A DNA stretch of 64,000 bases from JBQDBK01 sp052090825 (lineage in GTDB: Bacteria; Bacillota; Clostridia; Tissierellales; Peptoniphilaceae): the NCBI GenBank assembly GCA_052090825.1, contig JBQDBK010000004.1, positions 79,830 through 143,829 of the forward strand. The letters are read 5' to 3'. A program made the position numbers and the translations under genes. The notes beneath the pieces are model-generated. The model saw nothing but the letters and a program-made list of their open reading frames with translations. It was not told the origin of the DNA and made no database searches. Of this stretch, positions 53,207 through 62,436 are shown piece by piece. Within the stretch, counting starts at the first letter, position 1. Each line of letters begins with the position of its first letter.

Positions 53207-54181
53207 ATGAAGGATATTTTTAGGAAAATAGAGAGAGAATATGATGACATCAGAGAAGAAAATCAAAAAATTTTAAATACTCGAAAAGAAGAAATATACT
53301 TAAAAATACCTAGAATAGAGAAGATAGATCAATTAATTCTAAGACTAGCAATCCAAGCTTCTATATCTCAAGTAGAATCTCCATCAATGGAAGAACTAAG
53401 AAAAATTAATGAAGATATATATTCATTAAGGATAGAAAAAGAAGATTTACTTTTAAAAAATGGATATTCTAGAGACTATTTAGACTTACACTACGCTTGT
53501 AATAAATGTAAAGATAAGGGAGTTTTAGAAAATGGTCAAAAGTGTTCTTGCCTAAAATCAAAACTCTCAAGAGAATTATATGAAATAAGCAATATTTCAT
53601 ATACCTTAGAAAGAGAGAATTTTAATAGTTTTGATTTAAATATTTTTTCAAGAGAAATTTATCCAGCAGAAGAAATTTCTCCTAGAGAAAATATGGAAAT
53701 GATATTAAAATTATCAAGAGATTTTATAAAAACATTTAATCAGAAAAATGATATGAACCTCTTGTTTTATGGAGCTACAGGCCAAGGTAAGACCTTTTTG
53801 TTAAATTGTATAGCTAAAGAATTATTAGATAGGAATGTTGGAGTTATATATCAAATGGCATTTAACCTATTAGATGTGGTTGAAGAAAGAAAGTTTAGAA
53901 GAAGTGATTTAGCTCAAAGAAAATACAATATGCTATTTGATTGTGAGCTTTTAATAATAGATGATCTGGGAATAGAATTAATTAATTCATTTTCGACATC
54001 TGAAATTTTTAATATAGTAAATACTAGAATTTTAAAAGGGAAGAAAACACTAATATCAACAAATTTATCGCCAAAAGAATTATCAAAAACCTATACAGAT
54101 AGGGTATTTTCACGGGTATTTCATAAATTTATACCAGTAAAATTTTTTGGTGATGATTTAAGATTAAGAATAAATGAATAA
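53207..54181 (+). CDS. DnaC/DnaI-type helicase loader ATPase
   Basis: The 324-residue protein has an N-terminal helical part, a small Cys cluster CNKCKDKGVLENGQKCSC (about 98-115) that may bind zinc as in DnaI, and an AAA+ domain with Walker A GATGQGKTFLLN (about 188-199) and Walker B LLIIDDLGIE (about 247-256). It should deliver the replicative helicase DnaB/DnaC to the origin. Length matches DnaI. It directly follows dnaD. Confidence 0.93.
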   Translation: MKDIFRKIEREYDDIREENQKILNTRKEEIYLKIPRIEKIDQLILRLAIQASISQVESPSMEELRKINEDIYSLRIEKEDLLLKNGYSRDYLDLHYACNKCKDKGVLENGQKCSCLKSKLSRELYEISNISYTLERENFNSFDLNIFSREIYPAEEISPRENMEMILKLSRDFIKTFNQKNDMNLLFYGATGQGKTFLLNCIAKELLDRNVGVIYQMAFNLLDVVEERKFRRSDLAQRKYNMLFDCELLIIDDLGIELINSFSTSEIFNIVNTRILKGKKTLISTNLSPKELSKTYTDRVFSRVFHKFIPVKFFGDDLRLRINE

Positions 54182-54196
54182 AAAGGTGGGAAAAAG

Positions 54197-55399
54197 ATGA
54201 AAATGTCAAAAAGAGTAAAAGAAGTACCTTATTCAGCAATAAGAAAATTAACTCCCCTAGCAAATGAAGCTAAGGAGAAAGGAAAGAAAGTTTATCATTT
54301 AAATATTGGTGCTCCTGATACAAAAACACCAGAGGAATTTTTTGATGCCCTAAGACAACTTCAAATGCACACACTTGAGTATGCACCATCAGTTGGATTA
54401 GAAGCACTAAGAGAAAAGACGTCTCAATATTATGCTAAAAGTGGTTTGCATTTTGATCCAGATAAAGAAATAGTAATTACAAATGGAGCAAGTGAGGCAC
54501 TTTTATTTTCAATAATAGCAATAACAGATGTAGGAGATGCAATACTTACAACAAATCCTTACTATTCAAACTACTATACAGTATTTAAACAATGTGGAAT
54601 TTCAATTCAAACCTTTAATACTACAGTAGAAAATGGATACAGCCTACCAAGTTATGAAGAAATATTATCTAATGTAACAGATAAGACAAGGGCAATACTC
54701 CTAGCCAATCCTTCAAACCCAACAGGGGCAGTTTATTCAGAAGAAGAAGTAAGAAGAATTGTCAAAGTAGCCAAAGAAAAAAATTTATTTATAATAGCTG
54801 ATGAAGTATACAGAGAATTTGTATTTGATGGAGAAGAATTCTTTTCCTTTGCACAAATTGAAGATATAGACGACAGATTAATTTTACTAGATTCTATTTC
54901 AAAAAGGTTTGGAGCTTGTGGTGCTAGAATAGGATCAATAGCTTGTAAAAATGAAGAGCTTATGTCAGCCTTTATAAAACTAGCAACCAGCAGACTAGCA
55001 GTTTCAACAGTAGATCAAATTGGAGCAAGCCATTTATACGATGTAAGCGATAGCTATTTTGAAGAAATAAAAGAAATCTACCAAAAGAGAAGAGACGTCT
55101 TATATGAGGAATTAAATAAGATTGAAGGAGTAAAAGTATATAAACCAAAAGGAGCTTTCTATTTAATGCCTGAACTTCCAGTTGAAGATACAGATGATTT
55201 CGCAAAATGGCTTCTAACAGACTTTGATCTAGATGGAAAAACCATTATGATAGCTCCGGGATATGGATTTTACCATAATAGTAATGTAGGTAAAAAACAA
55301 GTTAGGATAGCCTATGTAATGGGAGAAGAAGACTTAAGAGATGCTATAAATATATTAAAGAAAGCACTAGAAGAATATAAGAAAATAGAAGAAAAATAA
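54197..55399 (+). CDS. PLP-dependent class I/II aminotransferase
   Basis: The 400-residue protein is a fold-type I aminotransferase: NIGAPDTKTPEEFFDAL (about 36-52), the EIVITNGASEALLF segment (about 95-108), ANPSNPTGAVYS (about 174-185), DEVYREFVFDG (about 206-216) and the PLP lysine in LLDSISKRFGACGARIG (about 234-250). It most resembles aspartate/aromatic aminotransferases. The exact substrate is unknown. GGTGGG precedes the ATG. Confidence 0.92.
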   Translation: MKMSKRVKEVPYSAIRKLTPLANEAKEKGKKVYHLNIGAPDTKTPEEFFDALRQLQMHTLEYAPSVGLEALREKTSQYYAKSGLHFDPDKEIVITNGASEALLFSIIAITDVGDAILTTNPYYSNYYTVFKQCGISIQTFNTTVENGYSLPSYEEILSNVTDKTRAILLANPSNPTGAVYSEEEVRRIVKVAKEKNLFIIADEVYREFVFDGEEFFSFAQIEDIDDRLILLDSISKRFGACGARIGSIACKNEELMSAFIKLATSRLAVSTVDQIGASHLYDVSDSYFEEIKEIYQKRRDVLYEELNKIEGVKVYKPKGAFYLMPELPVEDTDDFAKWLLTDFDLDGKTIMIAPGYGFYHNSNVGKKQVRIAYVMGEEDLRDAINILKKALEEYKKIEEK

Positions 55400-55412
55400 G
55401 AGGTAGTATAAG

Positions 55413-55676
55413 GTGAAAAATATAATTCAAAAAATTCTCATAATTTGTGTAATGATTTTTGTATTACTAGATTTTTTTGTAATTAGAAATGGCTTAAATA
55501 TCGGTCAAATTACAAAACATGTGGGAAGTATAAAATATGCTTTAGTTATTATATCTATAATCTTAAGTTTAGTTTATGCTAAATTAGAAAATGATAAAAT
55601 ATTTAAAAATATATTTATGAGTTATATTTTTTTAGGGATTTTATATGGGATTTTTAAATTAAGAGGAGTTATTTAA
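55413..55676 (+). CDS. Hypothetical membrane protein
   Basis: The 87-residue protein is predicted to have three membrane helices (about 7-24, 40-57, 65-82) and no recognised motif. The start is GTG at 55413 with AGAGGTAG upstream. It follows the aminotransferase by 13 bases, so it is probably on the same transcript. Function unknown. Confidence 0.65.
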   Translation: MKNIIQKILIICVMIFVLLDFFVIRNGLNIGQITKHVGSIKYALVIISIILSLVYAKLENDKIFKNIFMSYIFLGILYGIFKLRGVI

Positions 55677-56206
55677 TAAAATACCTCATCTTAAAAAGTA
55701 TAAAAATATAAATGATAGAATAAAAAAATTAACAAAAGATATAAAATTTAGTGCATCAATAAAACGGAAAATATTAATAATAAATTCGATTAAAAGGTCT
55801 ATAATCTCTTAAATACAGATTATAGACCTTTTAAATTTTATTTTATTAACTCATAAATATATTTTTAATAATCTAAAGAACTCTCTACAAAAAAATATAT
55901 AAACAAATGCCAAATCTAGATATACTTCATATAATTTTATTTCTTATCTAATTTGTTTATTTTATATCAAAAATTTTATTTATGTAGTTCAACTATTTTT
56001 ATCTATCTTATATTTTTACTTTAACTCAAAAAATATCTTATTTTTTGATGTTTTAACCTAGAACAATATATTTAACTTTTTAAAAAGAGAATAATTCTGA
56101 ATTTAAACATTTATTTTTTTTACCATAATGATATAGTAGAAGTTTTTTTAATGCAAATGGTGTTAACAAAGATAAACTCCTAGGAGATTTAAATTCACTT
56201 AAAGAT
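55677..56206. other. Gene-poor region with terminator and remains of a permease gene
   Basis: About 530 bases hold no intact gene. The first 120 bases lead to a terminator at 55792-55840. The rest is extremely AT-rich and ends in the upstream remnant of the FtsX-type permease. No ATPase gene, which normally accompanies such permeases, is present. Confidence 0.5.
55792..55840 (+). terminator. Terminator after the aminotransferase and membrane protein genes
   Basis: Perfect 16-base arms (55792-55807 and 55817-55832) with a 9-base loop are followed by T-rich sequence. It is 115 bases after the last stop. Confidence 0.8.
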
Positions 56207-56641
56207 ATGAGAATTCTTGTAAAAGAAGATGAAAGAAGAGAATTTAATATGATATATGGTGGTATATTTTTTGTAGGCTTAATTTTATCTACAATGTTTA
56301 TTCTTGGAACAAGTCTTGTAATTTATTATAAACAACTTTCAGAAGGATATGAAGATGTTAAGAGGTTTAGAATCTTTAGAAGGGTTGGAATGACAGAAAA
56401 AGAAGTTAAAACTTCCATAAATAGTCAAGTAAGGACTGTTTTCCTACTTCCTCCTATAGTTGCTGGTGTTCATATGTGTGCTGTTTTTCCTGTCATTAGC
56501 TTTATGCTGAATATACTTGGTGTATTGGTTACTAAGTATAAGATCATTGCATTTTTAATAGTTTATATAGTCTATCTTTTATTTTATTTAATAGTTTATA
56601 AATTAACATCTAGAGTTTATTATAGAATAGTTTCTAAATAG
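56132..56641 (+). pseudogene. C-terminal fragment of an FtsX/BceB-type ABC permease
   Basis: The open frame from 56132, with the first ATG at 56207, encodes about 165 residues with four membrane helices and the tail of an FtsX-like permease: a helix, then EGYEDVKRFRIFRRVGMTEKE (helical link), two further helices and a short end. GMTEKEV is typical of the BceB-type C-terminal permease domain. The normal family length is about 650 residues. The codons upstream of the ATG (NKDKLLGDLNSLKDM) continue the same protein sense, showing that the N-terminal part has been lost. No partner ATPase is near. Confidence 0.8.
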
Positions 56642-56800
56642 TTTTTTATTTGCGAGTCCTAGATTATTTCTAGGGCTTATTTTTAAATTTTAAGAATTTA
56701 ATCTTAACTCCTTTATCCTTTAATAGAATTTTTATAAGTGATAAAATGTATAGAAAGTAAGATTTTATTTTTGATATAAATCTTGAAAGGAGAATTTAGT

Positions 56801-57748
56801 ATGATAGATAAACCAAGGGTTTTAGTAAGTAGGTGTTTAGGATTTAGCCCTTGTAGGTATGATGGGCAAATTGTAAATGTTCCTTTTGTAAAGTCTTTAG
56901 AAAGTTATGTTGATTTTATTAAGCTTTGCCCAGAAGTGGAAATAGGCTTAGGTATACCTAGGCCGTCTATTCGTCTTGTGAAGAAAAATGGAGTTTGTGA
57001 ACTTTACCAACCAGAAACTGATAAAATTGTAACTAAGGAAATGGAAGAGTATTCTTGCAAGACTTTAGAGGGAATAGAAGTAGAAGGAGCTATTTTGAAG
57101 GGCAGATCGCCTACTTGTGGTATTAAGGATGTAAAAGTTTATTATAGTTTTGAAAAGGGACCTAGTTCAAGTAAGGGAATAGGTAAATTTGCTGAAAAAG
57201 TATATGATTATTTTCCTTATGCAGCAGTTGAGGAAGAGGGAAGATTAACTAATTTAAGTATTCGTGAGCATTTTTTAATAAAGTTATTTACAAATATGAG
57301 GTTTAAAAATAGCAAAGAATTAGGGATAAAAGGTTTGATAGATTTTCATACTAAACACAAGTATCTTTTTATGATGTACAATCAAGAAAAATTAAAAGTA
57401 TTGGGTAATATTATAGCTAATCAGGATAAAATGCCCTTAGAAGATGTATTTAGTAAATATGAAGAAAATTTAATTTTACTTTTAGATGAACCAATAGAAA
57501 AGAGTAGGGCTATTAATTCTTTAATGCATATTTTTGGATATTTTTCAGATGACTTAAAGAAAGAAGAGAAAGATTTTATTTTAGATAGTTTTCATAAATT
57601 AAGAGAAGATCAATTACATTTAGGAACTTTAATTCATTTAATGAAGGGTTATGTAATTAGATCTGGGAAAGACTATTTATCAGAACAATATTTATGGGAA
57701 CCCTTTCCCGAAGAACTTTTAGATATAAGAGATTCTGGAAATAAGTAA
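56801..57748 (+). CDS. DUF523 and DUF1722 (YbgA-like) protein
   Basis: The 315-residue protein joins two domains. Residues 1-150 match DUF523: PRVLVSRCLGFSPCRYDGQI (about 5-24), CPEVEIGLGIPRPSIRL (about 48-64) and KGRSPTCGIK (about 107-116), with conserved Cys. Residues 190-305 match DUF1722 (YbgA): FHTKHKYLFMMYNQEKLKVL (about 189-208) and HLMKGYVIRSGKDYL. I start at ATG 56801 with AAAGGAG just before it. The function is unknown; relatives are linked to 2-thiouracil desulfuration in work on DUF523. Confidence 0.9.
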   Translation: MIDKPRVLVSRCLGFSPCRYDGQIVNVPFVKSLESYVDFIKLCPEVEIGLGIPRPSIRLVKKNGVCELYQPETDKIVTKEMEEYSCKTLEGIEVEGAILKGRSPTCGIKDVKVYYSFEKGPSSSKGIGKFAEKVYDYFPYAAVEEEGRLTNLSIREHFLIKLFTNMRFKNSKELGIKGLIDFHTKHKYLFMMYNQEKLKVLGNIIANQDKMPLEDVFSKYEENLILLLDEPIEKSRAINSLMHIFGYFSDDLKKEEKDFILDSFHKLREDQLHLGTLIHLMKGYVIRSGKDYLSEQYLWEPFPEELLDIRDSGNK

Positions 57749-57821
57749 TTACATTTTAAAGATTTAGTTAAATTTTATATTTAAATTATTATAAAAATAT
57801 ATATTAAAACTTCAATAAAAT

Positions 57822-57856
57822 TAGAGGTAGAAAATTAAATCCACCTCTATTTTTTA
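57822..57856. terminator. Terminator between the DUF1722 and ATP-grasp genes
   Basis: Seven-base arms TAGAGGT and ACCTCTA (57822-57828, 57843-57849), partly extended around a loop, are followed by T6. It lies between convergent genes. Confidence 0.6.
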
Positions 57857-57892
57857 CTAGCAAAAAGCATATTAATTTTTATTTAAACTATT

Positions 57893-59065
57893 TTATTTTT
57901 TAAATCTTTTTGCAATCGCCCACTTAAAAAAAGTCCAACCTGGTTTTGGATCATCTAGTGCCCAAGTAGAGTTAACTTTTTTAAATCTGTAGTCAGAAAT
58001 TATTTGTCCAAGAGTCATTTGTTTAGTGGCTAAATACTTTCTTATAGCAGGGATATCTTCGTATTTATACTTCCAGTAGACTTCCTTATCTTCCTCTATA
58101 ATAGGACCACTATATGGCTCTCCTATAGAGTCTAAGAAGTACATCATTGGTGTGTTCATACCCATATAACATTGAAGTTCTGTAAAATTAACGAATCTTA
58201 CATTGACTTCTACAAGATATATTATACCAGTATTTTCATCTCTTTTTAATTCGACTTCTGCAAATCCCCTATATTTAACATGTTTAAATAAGGGAACACA
58301 AATATCATAAAGTTCAGGGATATAGTGTTGTTTCGCATAAGTACTTGCTCCAAAATTAACTGGCCACTGTCTTATTTTATTAGTGGTCATATAGGATATA
58401 ACTTCTTGATTTTTATCCATATATACATCAAATGAATAGCAATTAGTTTCAGGGCCCTTAACAATTCTTTGAACAAATACTTCTTGATTATCTTTTTTGC
58501 ACAATTCTATTTTTTCAATAAGTTCTTCTTCTGAATTAACAAAAAATACTTTTGAACGATATTGATTTACAAAAGGCATAGAATCCTTAGGTTTTACTAT
58601 ACAAGGATAACCAAGTTCTTCGGTAACTCTACTATATAAGTTTTCAGCATCCATTGGTATTATTTCTGGTGTTTTAATTCTAAGGGGTTGTGTATATTTA
58701 AGTAAATTTTCTTTATCCATTAAATCTACAAGAAGTCCTTTTATTTGGTTAGGCCATAAGTAGTATTCTTTAAGCTCATCGAAATTAGCTTCCATGAACT
58801 CTACATAAAGGTCTGCTGTAGGGATTAAAACTGGTTTATGAGCTTGTTTTTTAGAATATTCTATTAAAAACTTAACTAATTCCTTTTCTTCTTTTTTATA
58901 GTGTGGTCCTATTAGTCTTTCTCTAACATATTTAGATACTCCATAGTGACTTTCTTCATAATCTACTGTAGTTACTTTTACACCATTTCTACCTAGATTT
59001 CTAACAACTGAAAGACCTATATAATAATTTGTACCAAGCACAACTGCTTTATGCTTATATTTCAT
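57893..59065 (-). CDS. ATP-grasp ligase of unknown substrate
   Basis: The 390-residue protein has an N-terminal nucleotide-like domain (VVLGTNYYIGLSVVRNLGRN, about 9-28), an ATP-grasp core with PCIVKPKDSMPF near 154-165 and the EVFVQRIVKGPETNCYSF segment near 194-211, and a C-terminal metal loop VEVNVRFVNFTELQCYMG near 283-300. The arrangement is that of carboxylate-amine ligases such as D-aspartate ligase or other peptide-bond-forming ATP-grasps. Substrates cannot be fixed. It is transcribed alone on the minus strand and has GGAGTGATC before the ATG. Confidence 0.8.
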   Translation of the reverse strand: MKYKHKAVVLGTNYYIGLSVVRNLGRNGVKVTTVDYEESHYGVSKYVRERLIGPHYKKEEKELVKFLIEYSKKQAHKPVLIPTADLYVEFMEANFDELKEYYLWPNQIKGLLVDLMDKENLLKYTQPLRIKTPEIIPMDAENLYSRVTEELGYPCIVKPKDSMPFVNQYRSKVFFVNSEEELIEKIELCKKDNQEVFVQRIVKGPETNCYSFDVYMDKNQEVISYMTTNKIRQWPVNFGASTYAKQHYIPELYDICVPLFKHVKYRGFAEVELKRDENTGIIYLVEVNVRFVNFTELQCYMGMNTPMMYFLDSIGEPYSGPIIEEDKEVYWKYKYEDIPAIRKYLATKQMTLGQIISDYRFKKVNSTWALDDPKPGWTFFKWAIAKRFKK

Positions 59066-59203
59066 AAATGATCACTCCTATATAATTATGTAAACATTAT
59101 ACCATTTTTATATAAAAAAGTTATTTTTATTTAAAAATGGATATAAATTAAAGTAGAGGTTAATAAATTCGATATAAATAGATATGAATATAGGAGGAAT
59201 AAA

Positions 59204-59704
59204 ATGAATATTACATTTGGCGGAGATGAAATGCATCTACTAGGTAAGGAAATTAAAGTTGGGGATATGGCTCCAAGTTTTAAAGCTGTAAAACCAGATT
59301 TATCAGAGTTTAATTCAGAAGATTACAAGGGGAAAATCATTGTTTATTCAGTAGTACCTTCAATTGACACTGGAGTATGCTCTTTACAAACTAAAACTTT
59401 TAATGAAGAGGCGACAAAATTATCAGAAGACGTTGTAATTATAACTGTATCAAACGACCTACCATTTGCTCAAGGAAGATTTTGTGCAGCCGAGGGAATT
59501 GAAAATGCAATGATAGTTTCTGATTATAAAGATCATGAGTTTGGAGAAAAATATGGATTTTTAATTGAAGAATTAAAAATATTAAGCCGTGGTATTGTAG
59601 TTGTAGATAAAGATGGAAAAGTTTCTTATGTTGAATATGTTTCTGAAGTAACTAATGAAGTTGATTTTGACGGAGCTATAGAAGCTGTAAAAAAATTAAA
59701 ATAA
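59204..59704 (+). CDS. tpx: Thiol peroxidase Tpx
   Basis: This 166-residue atypical 2-Cys peroxiredoxin has the peroxidatic Cys in SIDTGVCSLQTKTFNE (about residues 53-68) and the resolving Cys in GRFCAAEGIENA (about 89-100). It reduces hydrogen peroxide and organic peroxides using thioredoxin, an important defence in anaerobes. AGGAGG lies before the ATG. It is followed by rlmH 1 base after its stop. Confidence 0.95.
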   Translation: MNITFGGDEMHLLGKEIKVGDMAPSFKAVKPDLSEFNSEDYKGKIIVYSVVPSIDTGVCSLQTKTFNEEATKLSEDVVIITVSNDLPFAQGRFCAAEGIENAMIVSDYKDHEFGEKYGFLIEELKILSRGIVVVDKDGKVSYVEYVSEVTNEVDFDGAIEAVKKLK

Positions 59705-59705
59705 T

Positions 59706-60185
59706 ATGAATATAAATATTATTTGTGTTGGGAAAGTAAAAGAAAAATATATTAAAGATGGTATTAATGAGTTTTTAAAAAGACTTTCTGTTCATGCGAA
59801 TACTAAAATTATTGAAGTTTCAGATGAATCAGCTCCTGAGCGACTTTCTGAAAGTGAAATGGAAATAGTGAAAAATAAAGAAGGAGATAGGATTTTAAAG
59901 CACATTAAGGATAATGACTACCTTATTAGCCTTGAAATAAAGGGTAAAAAATTATCCTCAGAAGTTTTTGCAAAAAAAATAGAGGATCTTCAAATTCATG
60001 GAGTATCAACTATTACTTTTGTAATAGGCGGTTCTTTAGGTCTATCAGATGAAGTTATAAAAAGGTCAAATTTTAAACTTTCTTTTTCTGATATGACTTT
60101 CCCTCACCAATTAATGAGGCTAATCCTATTGGAGCAAGTTTATAGAGCTTATAGGATTATTAATAATTTTCCATACCACAAGTAA
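59706..60185 (+). CDS. rlmH: 23S rRNA (pseudouridine-1915-N3)-methyltransferase RlmH
   Basis: The 159-residue SPOUT methyltransferase shows VGKVKEKYIKDGINEFLKRL near 8-27, TFVIGGSLGLSDEV near 102-115 and the diagnostic C-terminal LSFSDMTFPHQLMRLILLEQ, with NFPYHK at the end. It methylates pseudouridine 1915 in helix 69 of 23S rRNA. The length is normal. It begins immediately after tpx. A perfect DnaA box follows 70 bases after its stop. Confidence 0.97.
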   Translation: MNINIICVGKVKEKYIKDGINEFLKRLSVHANTKIIEVSDESAPERLSESEMEIVKNKEGDRILKHIKDNDYLISLEIKGKKLSSEVFAKKIEDLQIHGVSTITFVIGGSLGLSDEVIKRSNFKLSFSDMTFPHQLMRLILLEQVYRAYRIINNFPYHK

Positions 60186-60255
60186 ATCGGACATATTCTG
60201 ATAAACTTAAGAGTATATGAACTTTATCCATAGATGTTGAGAAAAAATTTAAAAA

Positions 60256-60264
60256 TGTGGATAA
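60256..60264 (-). promoter_or_regulatory. Isolated DnaA box
   Basis: TGTGGATAA is the perfect complement of the strong box TTATCCACA. A one-mismatch copy lies at 60223-60231. They lie 40 kb from dnaA in a 137-base gap between rlmH and the convergent deoxyribosyltransferase gene. A 9-mer can occur by chance, so this is only a candidate DnaA-binding locus. Confidence 0.4.
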
Positions 60265-60298
60265 AAATTTTAAAAAATTAAATAAATGTTAATAACTT

Positions 60299-60333
60299 AA
60301 ATAAGTCTAGTTTGAACTAGACTTATTTATTTT
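60299..60333. terminator. Bidirectional terminator between rlmH and the deoxyribosyltransferase gene
   Basis: A 14-base perfect stem (60299-60312 with 60315-60328) carries A- and T-rich ends and reaches the stop of the convergent gene at 60323. Confidence 0.85.
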
Positions 60334-60841
60334 CTTCTATAAACTTGTTAATTATTTCAATTGTTTCTTCTATATAGGACTCACTTGTAGGGTAGCCTAC
60401 AACTAAATGACCATGTTCTTTTACCTTACCTATAACCATTTGATTTCTATATACCTTATTTTCTCCTGTTCCAAGATATCTCATATCTGTTATTATACCT
60501 ATAATAGTTCTTGGGAAATCTTTTATTCCATATTCTTCCTCTAGTTCTTTTATAAGACCATACCCCATAATTTCTGCTGATACTCCAGGATCAATTGCTA
60601 TACCATCAAGACAGGCTATTAGGATATTTGCTTTTTTAAGTTCAGCTGTATCTGCCTTTGATATACCTATGTCAGTTATGGCTTCATCATTATTTTTTTT
60701 ATCATTTATGGAATCATTTCTTTGTGGAACGTATAGCTTAAGGTTTGTGTTTTCTTCTATTTTCCTTGCCATCATCTCCGTCCAAGTAAACATGGCAGCA
60801 TTGAAAAAGTGTGATGCAAGGTAAGCTCTAAATTCTTTCAT
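60323..60841 (-). CDS. Nucleoside 2-deoxyribosyltransferase
   Basis: The 172-residue protein matches the NDT family: FRAYLASHFFNAAMFTWTEM near 4-23, then IGISKADTAELKKANILIAC near 57-76, LDGIAIDPGVSAEIMGYG near 78-95, with the conserved Asp and Glu. The enzymes exchange bases between deoxynucleosides for salvage. The start follows GGAGGAAG. It follows a DUF1361 membrane gene by 8 bases and is likely co-transcribed. Confidence 0.9.
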   Translation of the reverse strand: MKEFRAYLASHFFNAAMFTWTEMMARKIEENTNLKLYVPQRNDSINDKKNNDEAITDIGISKADTAELKKANILIACLDGIAIDPGVSAEIMGYGLIKELEEEYGIKDFPRTIIGIITDMRYLGTGENKVYRNQMVIGKVKEHGHLVVGYPTSESYIEETIEIINKFIEENK

Positions 60842-60849
60842 TCTTCCTC

Positions 60850-61500
60850 CTAATTACTTTTCATATTGGCAAATAAAATTATTACTATAAAATGTACTAT
60901 TGAAAAGGTTGCTATTAAATAATAGTCATTCATAGTTAAATTATTTAAAAGATAATCTATAATTACTTTAAAACTTTTTATATCCCAAGAATTAAATCTT
61001 AAAAATCTGCCTATATAAATTGCTAACCCGCTCATACCTGATACTAATACTAACAATATAAAGCTTGCAATTTTATATCTATAACATCTTACTGTTTTTA
61101 GCATATTAATAAAACTTTCAAAACCCAGTATAAGTGATAGGGTAACCATAAGGCTATCACAACTTAATTTTATCCACTTACTTAATTCAAGACTATAAAT
61201 GGCTTTGGCCGATACTATTTCATAATATTCTAAGCTTTTTATGTGTATAAGATCGGTAAACATATAAATAGTATTTGGATAAAAAAGAATAGTAATTATT
61301 AAAGATAAGGCACAAATAGCATATTTATTTTTATAACTTAAACTGACATTACTCATAATATAAGCAATAAAAGACAGACCCACATTAAATATTAAGTATC
61401 TTCTATTTATATCAAAATAAATAATTAAACTACTAAGAACTATATAAATTATTAAATAAATAAAAATTTTTTTAAAATTTCTTACACTTTCTTGATTCAT
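60850..61500 (-). CDS. DUF1361 membrane protein
   Basis: The 216-residue protein has about seven membrane helices and the DUF1361 marks FYPNTIYMFTDLIHIK near 73-88 and GLAIYIGRFLRFNSWDIKS near 158-176. The family has no known function. An AGGAG site lies just before the ATG. Confidence 0.85.
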   Translation of the reverse strand: MNQESVRNFKKIFIYLIIYIVLSSLIIYFDINRRYLIFNVGLSFIAYIMSNVSLSYKNKYAICALSLIITILFYPNTIYMFTDLIHIKSLEYYEIVSAKAIYSLELSKWIKLSCDSLMVTLSLILGFESFINMLKTVRCYRYKIASFILLVLVSGMSGLAIYIGRFLRFNSWDIKSFKVIIDYLLNNLTMNDYYLIATFSIVHFIVIILFANMKSN

Positions 61501-61649
61501 AGTTTTCTCCTTAGACTCATTTTAAGTAAAGTTTAAACTTAAGTCAATGAAAATAGAATATTAAAATAAACTATAATTTTATTATTATTGGGTATAAATG
61601 AATAAAATAAAAAACATTAAATGGGAAACAATAAATGGAGGTAATTTAA

Positions 61650-61868
61650 ATGACAGATGAAAATAAAAAAGATAGTATGACAGAACAAAAGAAAAAACAA
61701 ATTGATGCAAGGTTAGAGCAAGATAATCAAATGGATTATCAAGATCAACCAGCTGGTGATGTTTATTCAAAGGCTAAAAATAAAGATGCTGAAACAGGAG
61801 TAGAAAATCCAACAGAAGAATCTGTGGAAGAAGCCAAAGAGTGGGTAGATGAACACAATCAAATGTAA
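61650..61868 (+). CDS. Small hydrophilic acidic protein (DUF3787-like tail)
   Basis: The 72-residue protein is charged throughout, without hydrophobic helix. Its end, VEEAKEWVDEHNQM, resembles the C-terminal motif of DUF3787/CDIF630_02480-type small spore-surface proteins, as far as I recall, but the rest shows no clear match. A TGGAGG site precedes the ATG and a palindromic terminator follows. The role is unknown and a spore link is only a suggestion. Confidence 0.7.
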   Translation: MTDENKKDSMTEQKKKQIDARLEQDNQMDYQDQPAGDVYSKAKNKDAETGVENPTEESVEEAKEWVDEHNQM

Positions 61869-61875
61869 ACTATAG

Positions 61876-61901
61876 ACAGTGGACATGTCCACTGTTTTTT
61901 G
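61876..61901 (+). terminator. Terminator of the small acidic protein gene
   Basis: A 20-bp perfect palindrome (61876-61895) is followed by a T-run to 61900. It separates the gene from the phosphatase gene downstream. Confidence 0.85.
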
Positions 61902-61914
61902 ATAAAGGAATATA

Positions 61915-62436
61915 ATGGATAAATTAATATTAGACTCAATTTATGAATTTAGAAATCCAATTTTAGATAAATTAATGGTATTTATAACTAATTTAGGAAC
62001 AGCTGGTGTAATTTTTATTATTATAGGTCTTGTGTTTTTTATAAAAAAGTCTACTAGAAAAATTGGATTAACTATATTAGTAAGCTTAGTTTTTTGTTTG
62101 ATTTTTGGTAATTTCATATTAAAACCTTTAATTGCAAGGCCAAGGCCCTATAATTTTGCTGAAGTTAATATATTAGTTAGAGAGTTAAAGGATTTTTCAT
62201 TTCCTTCAGGACATACTTATTCAGCCTTTGCAACAGCATTTTCTATATTTTTTTATAATAAGAAAAATTCTATTCTTTTTTTTGTATTTGCATTTATTAT
62301 GGCTTTTTCAAGACTGTATTTATATGTTCATTATCCAAGTGATATTTTAGGTGGAATTTTCTTAGGTCTTTTTTCCGCTATTTTAGGATATAAATTAGTG
62401 GAGAATTTAAGAATAACAAAGGGGCTTGGAATTTAA
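61915..62436 (+). CDS. PAP2-family membrane phosphatase
   Basis: This 173-residue protein has about five helices and the acid-phosphatase motifs KPLIARPRP (about 75-83), SFPSGHTYSAF (about 95-105) and SRLYLYVHYPSDILGGIFLG (about 136-155), with the catalytic His residues. It most likely hydrolyses undecaprenyl pyrophosphate or phosphatidic lipid phosphates at the membrane. GATAAAGGAA precedes the ATG. Short-chain form, like BcrC or YodM proteins. Confidence 0.92.
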   Translation: MDKLILDSIYEFRNPILDKLMVFITNLGTAGVIFIIIGLVFFIKKSTRKIGLTILVSLVFCLIFGNFILKPLIARPRPYNFAEVNILVRELKDFSFPSGHTYSAFATAFSIFFYNKKNSILFFVFAFIMAFSRLYLYVHYPSDILGGIFLGLFSAILGYKLVENLRITKGLGI

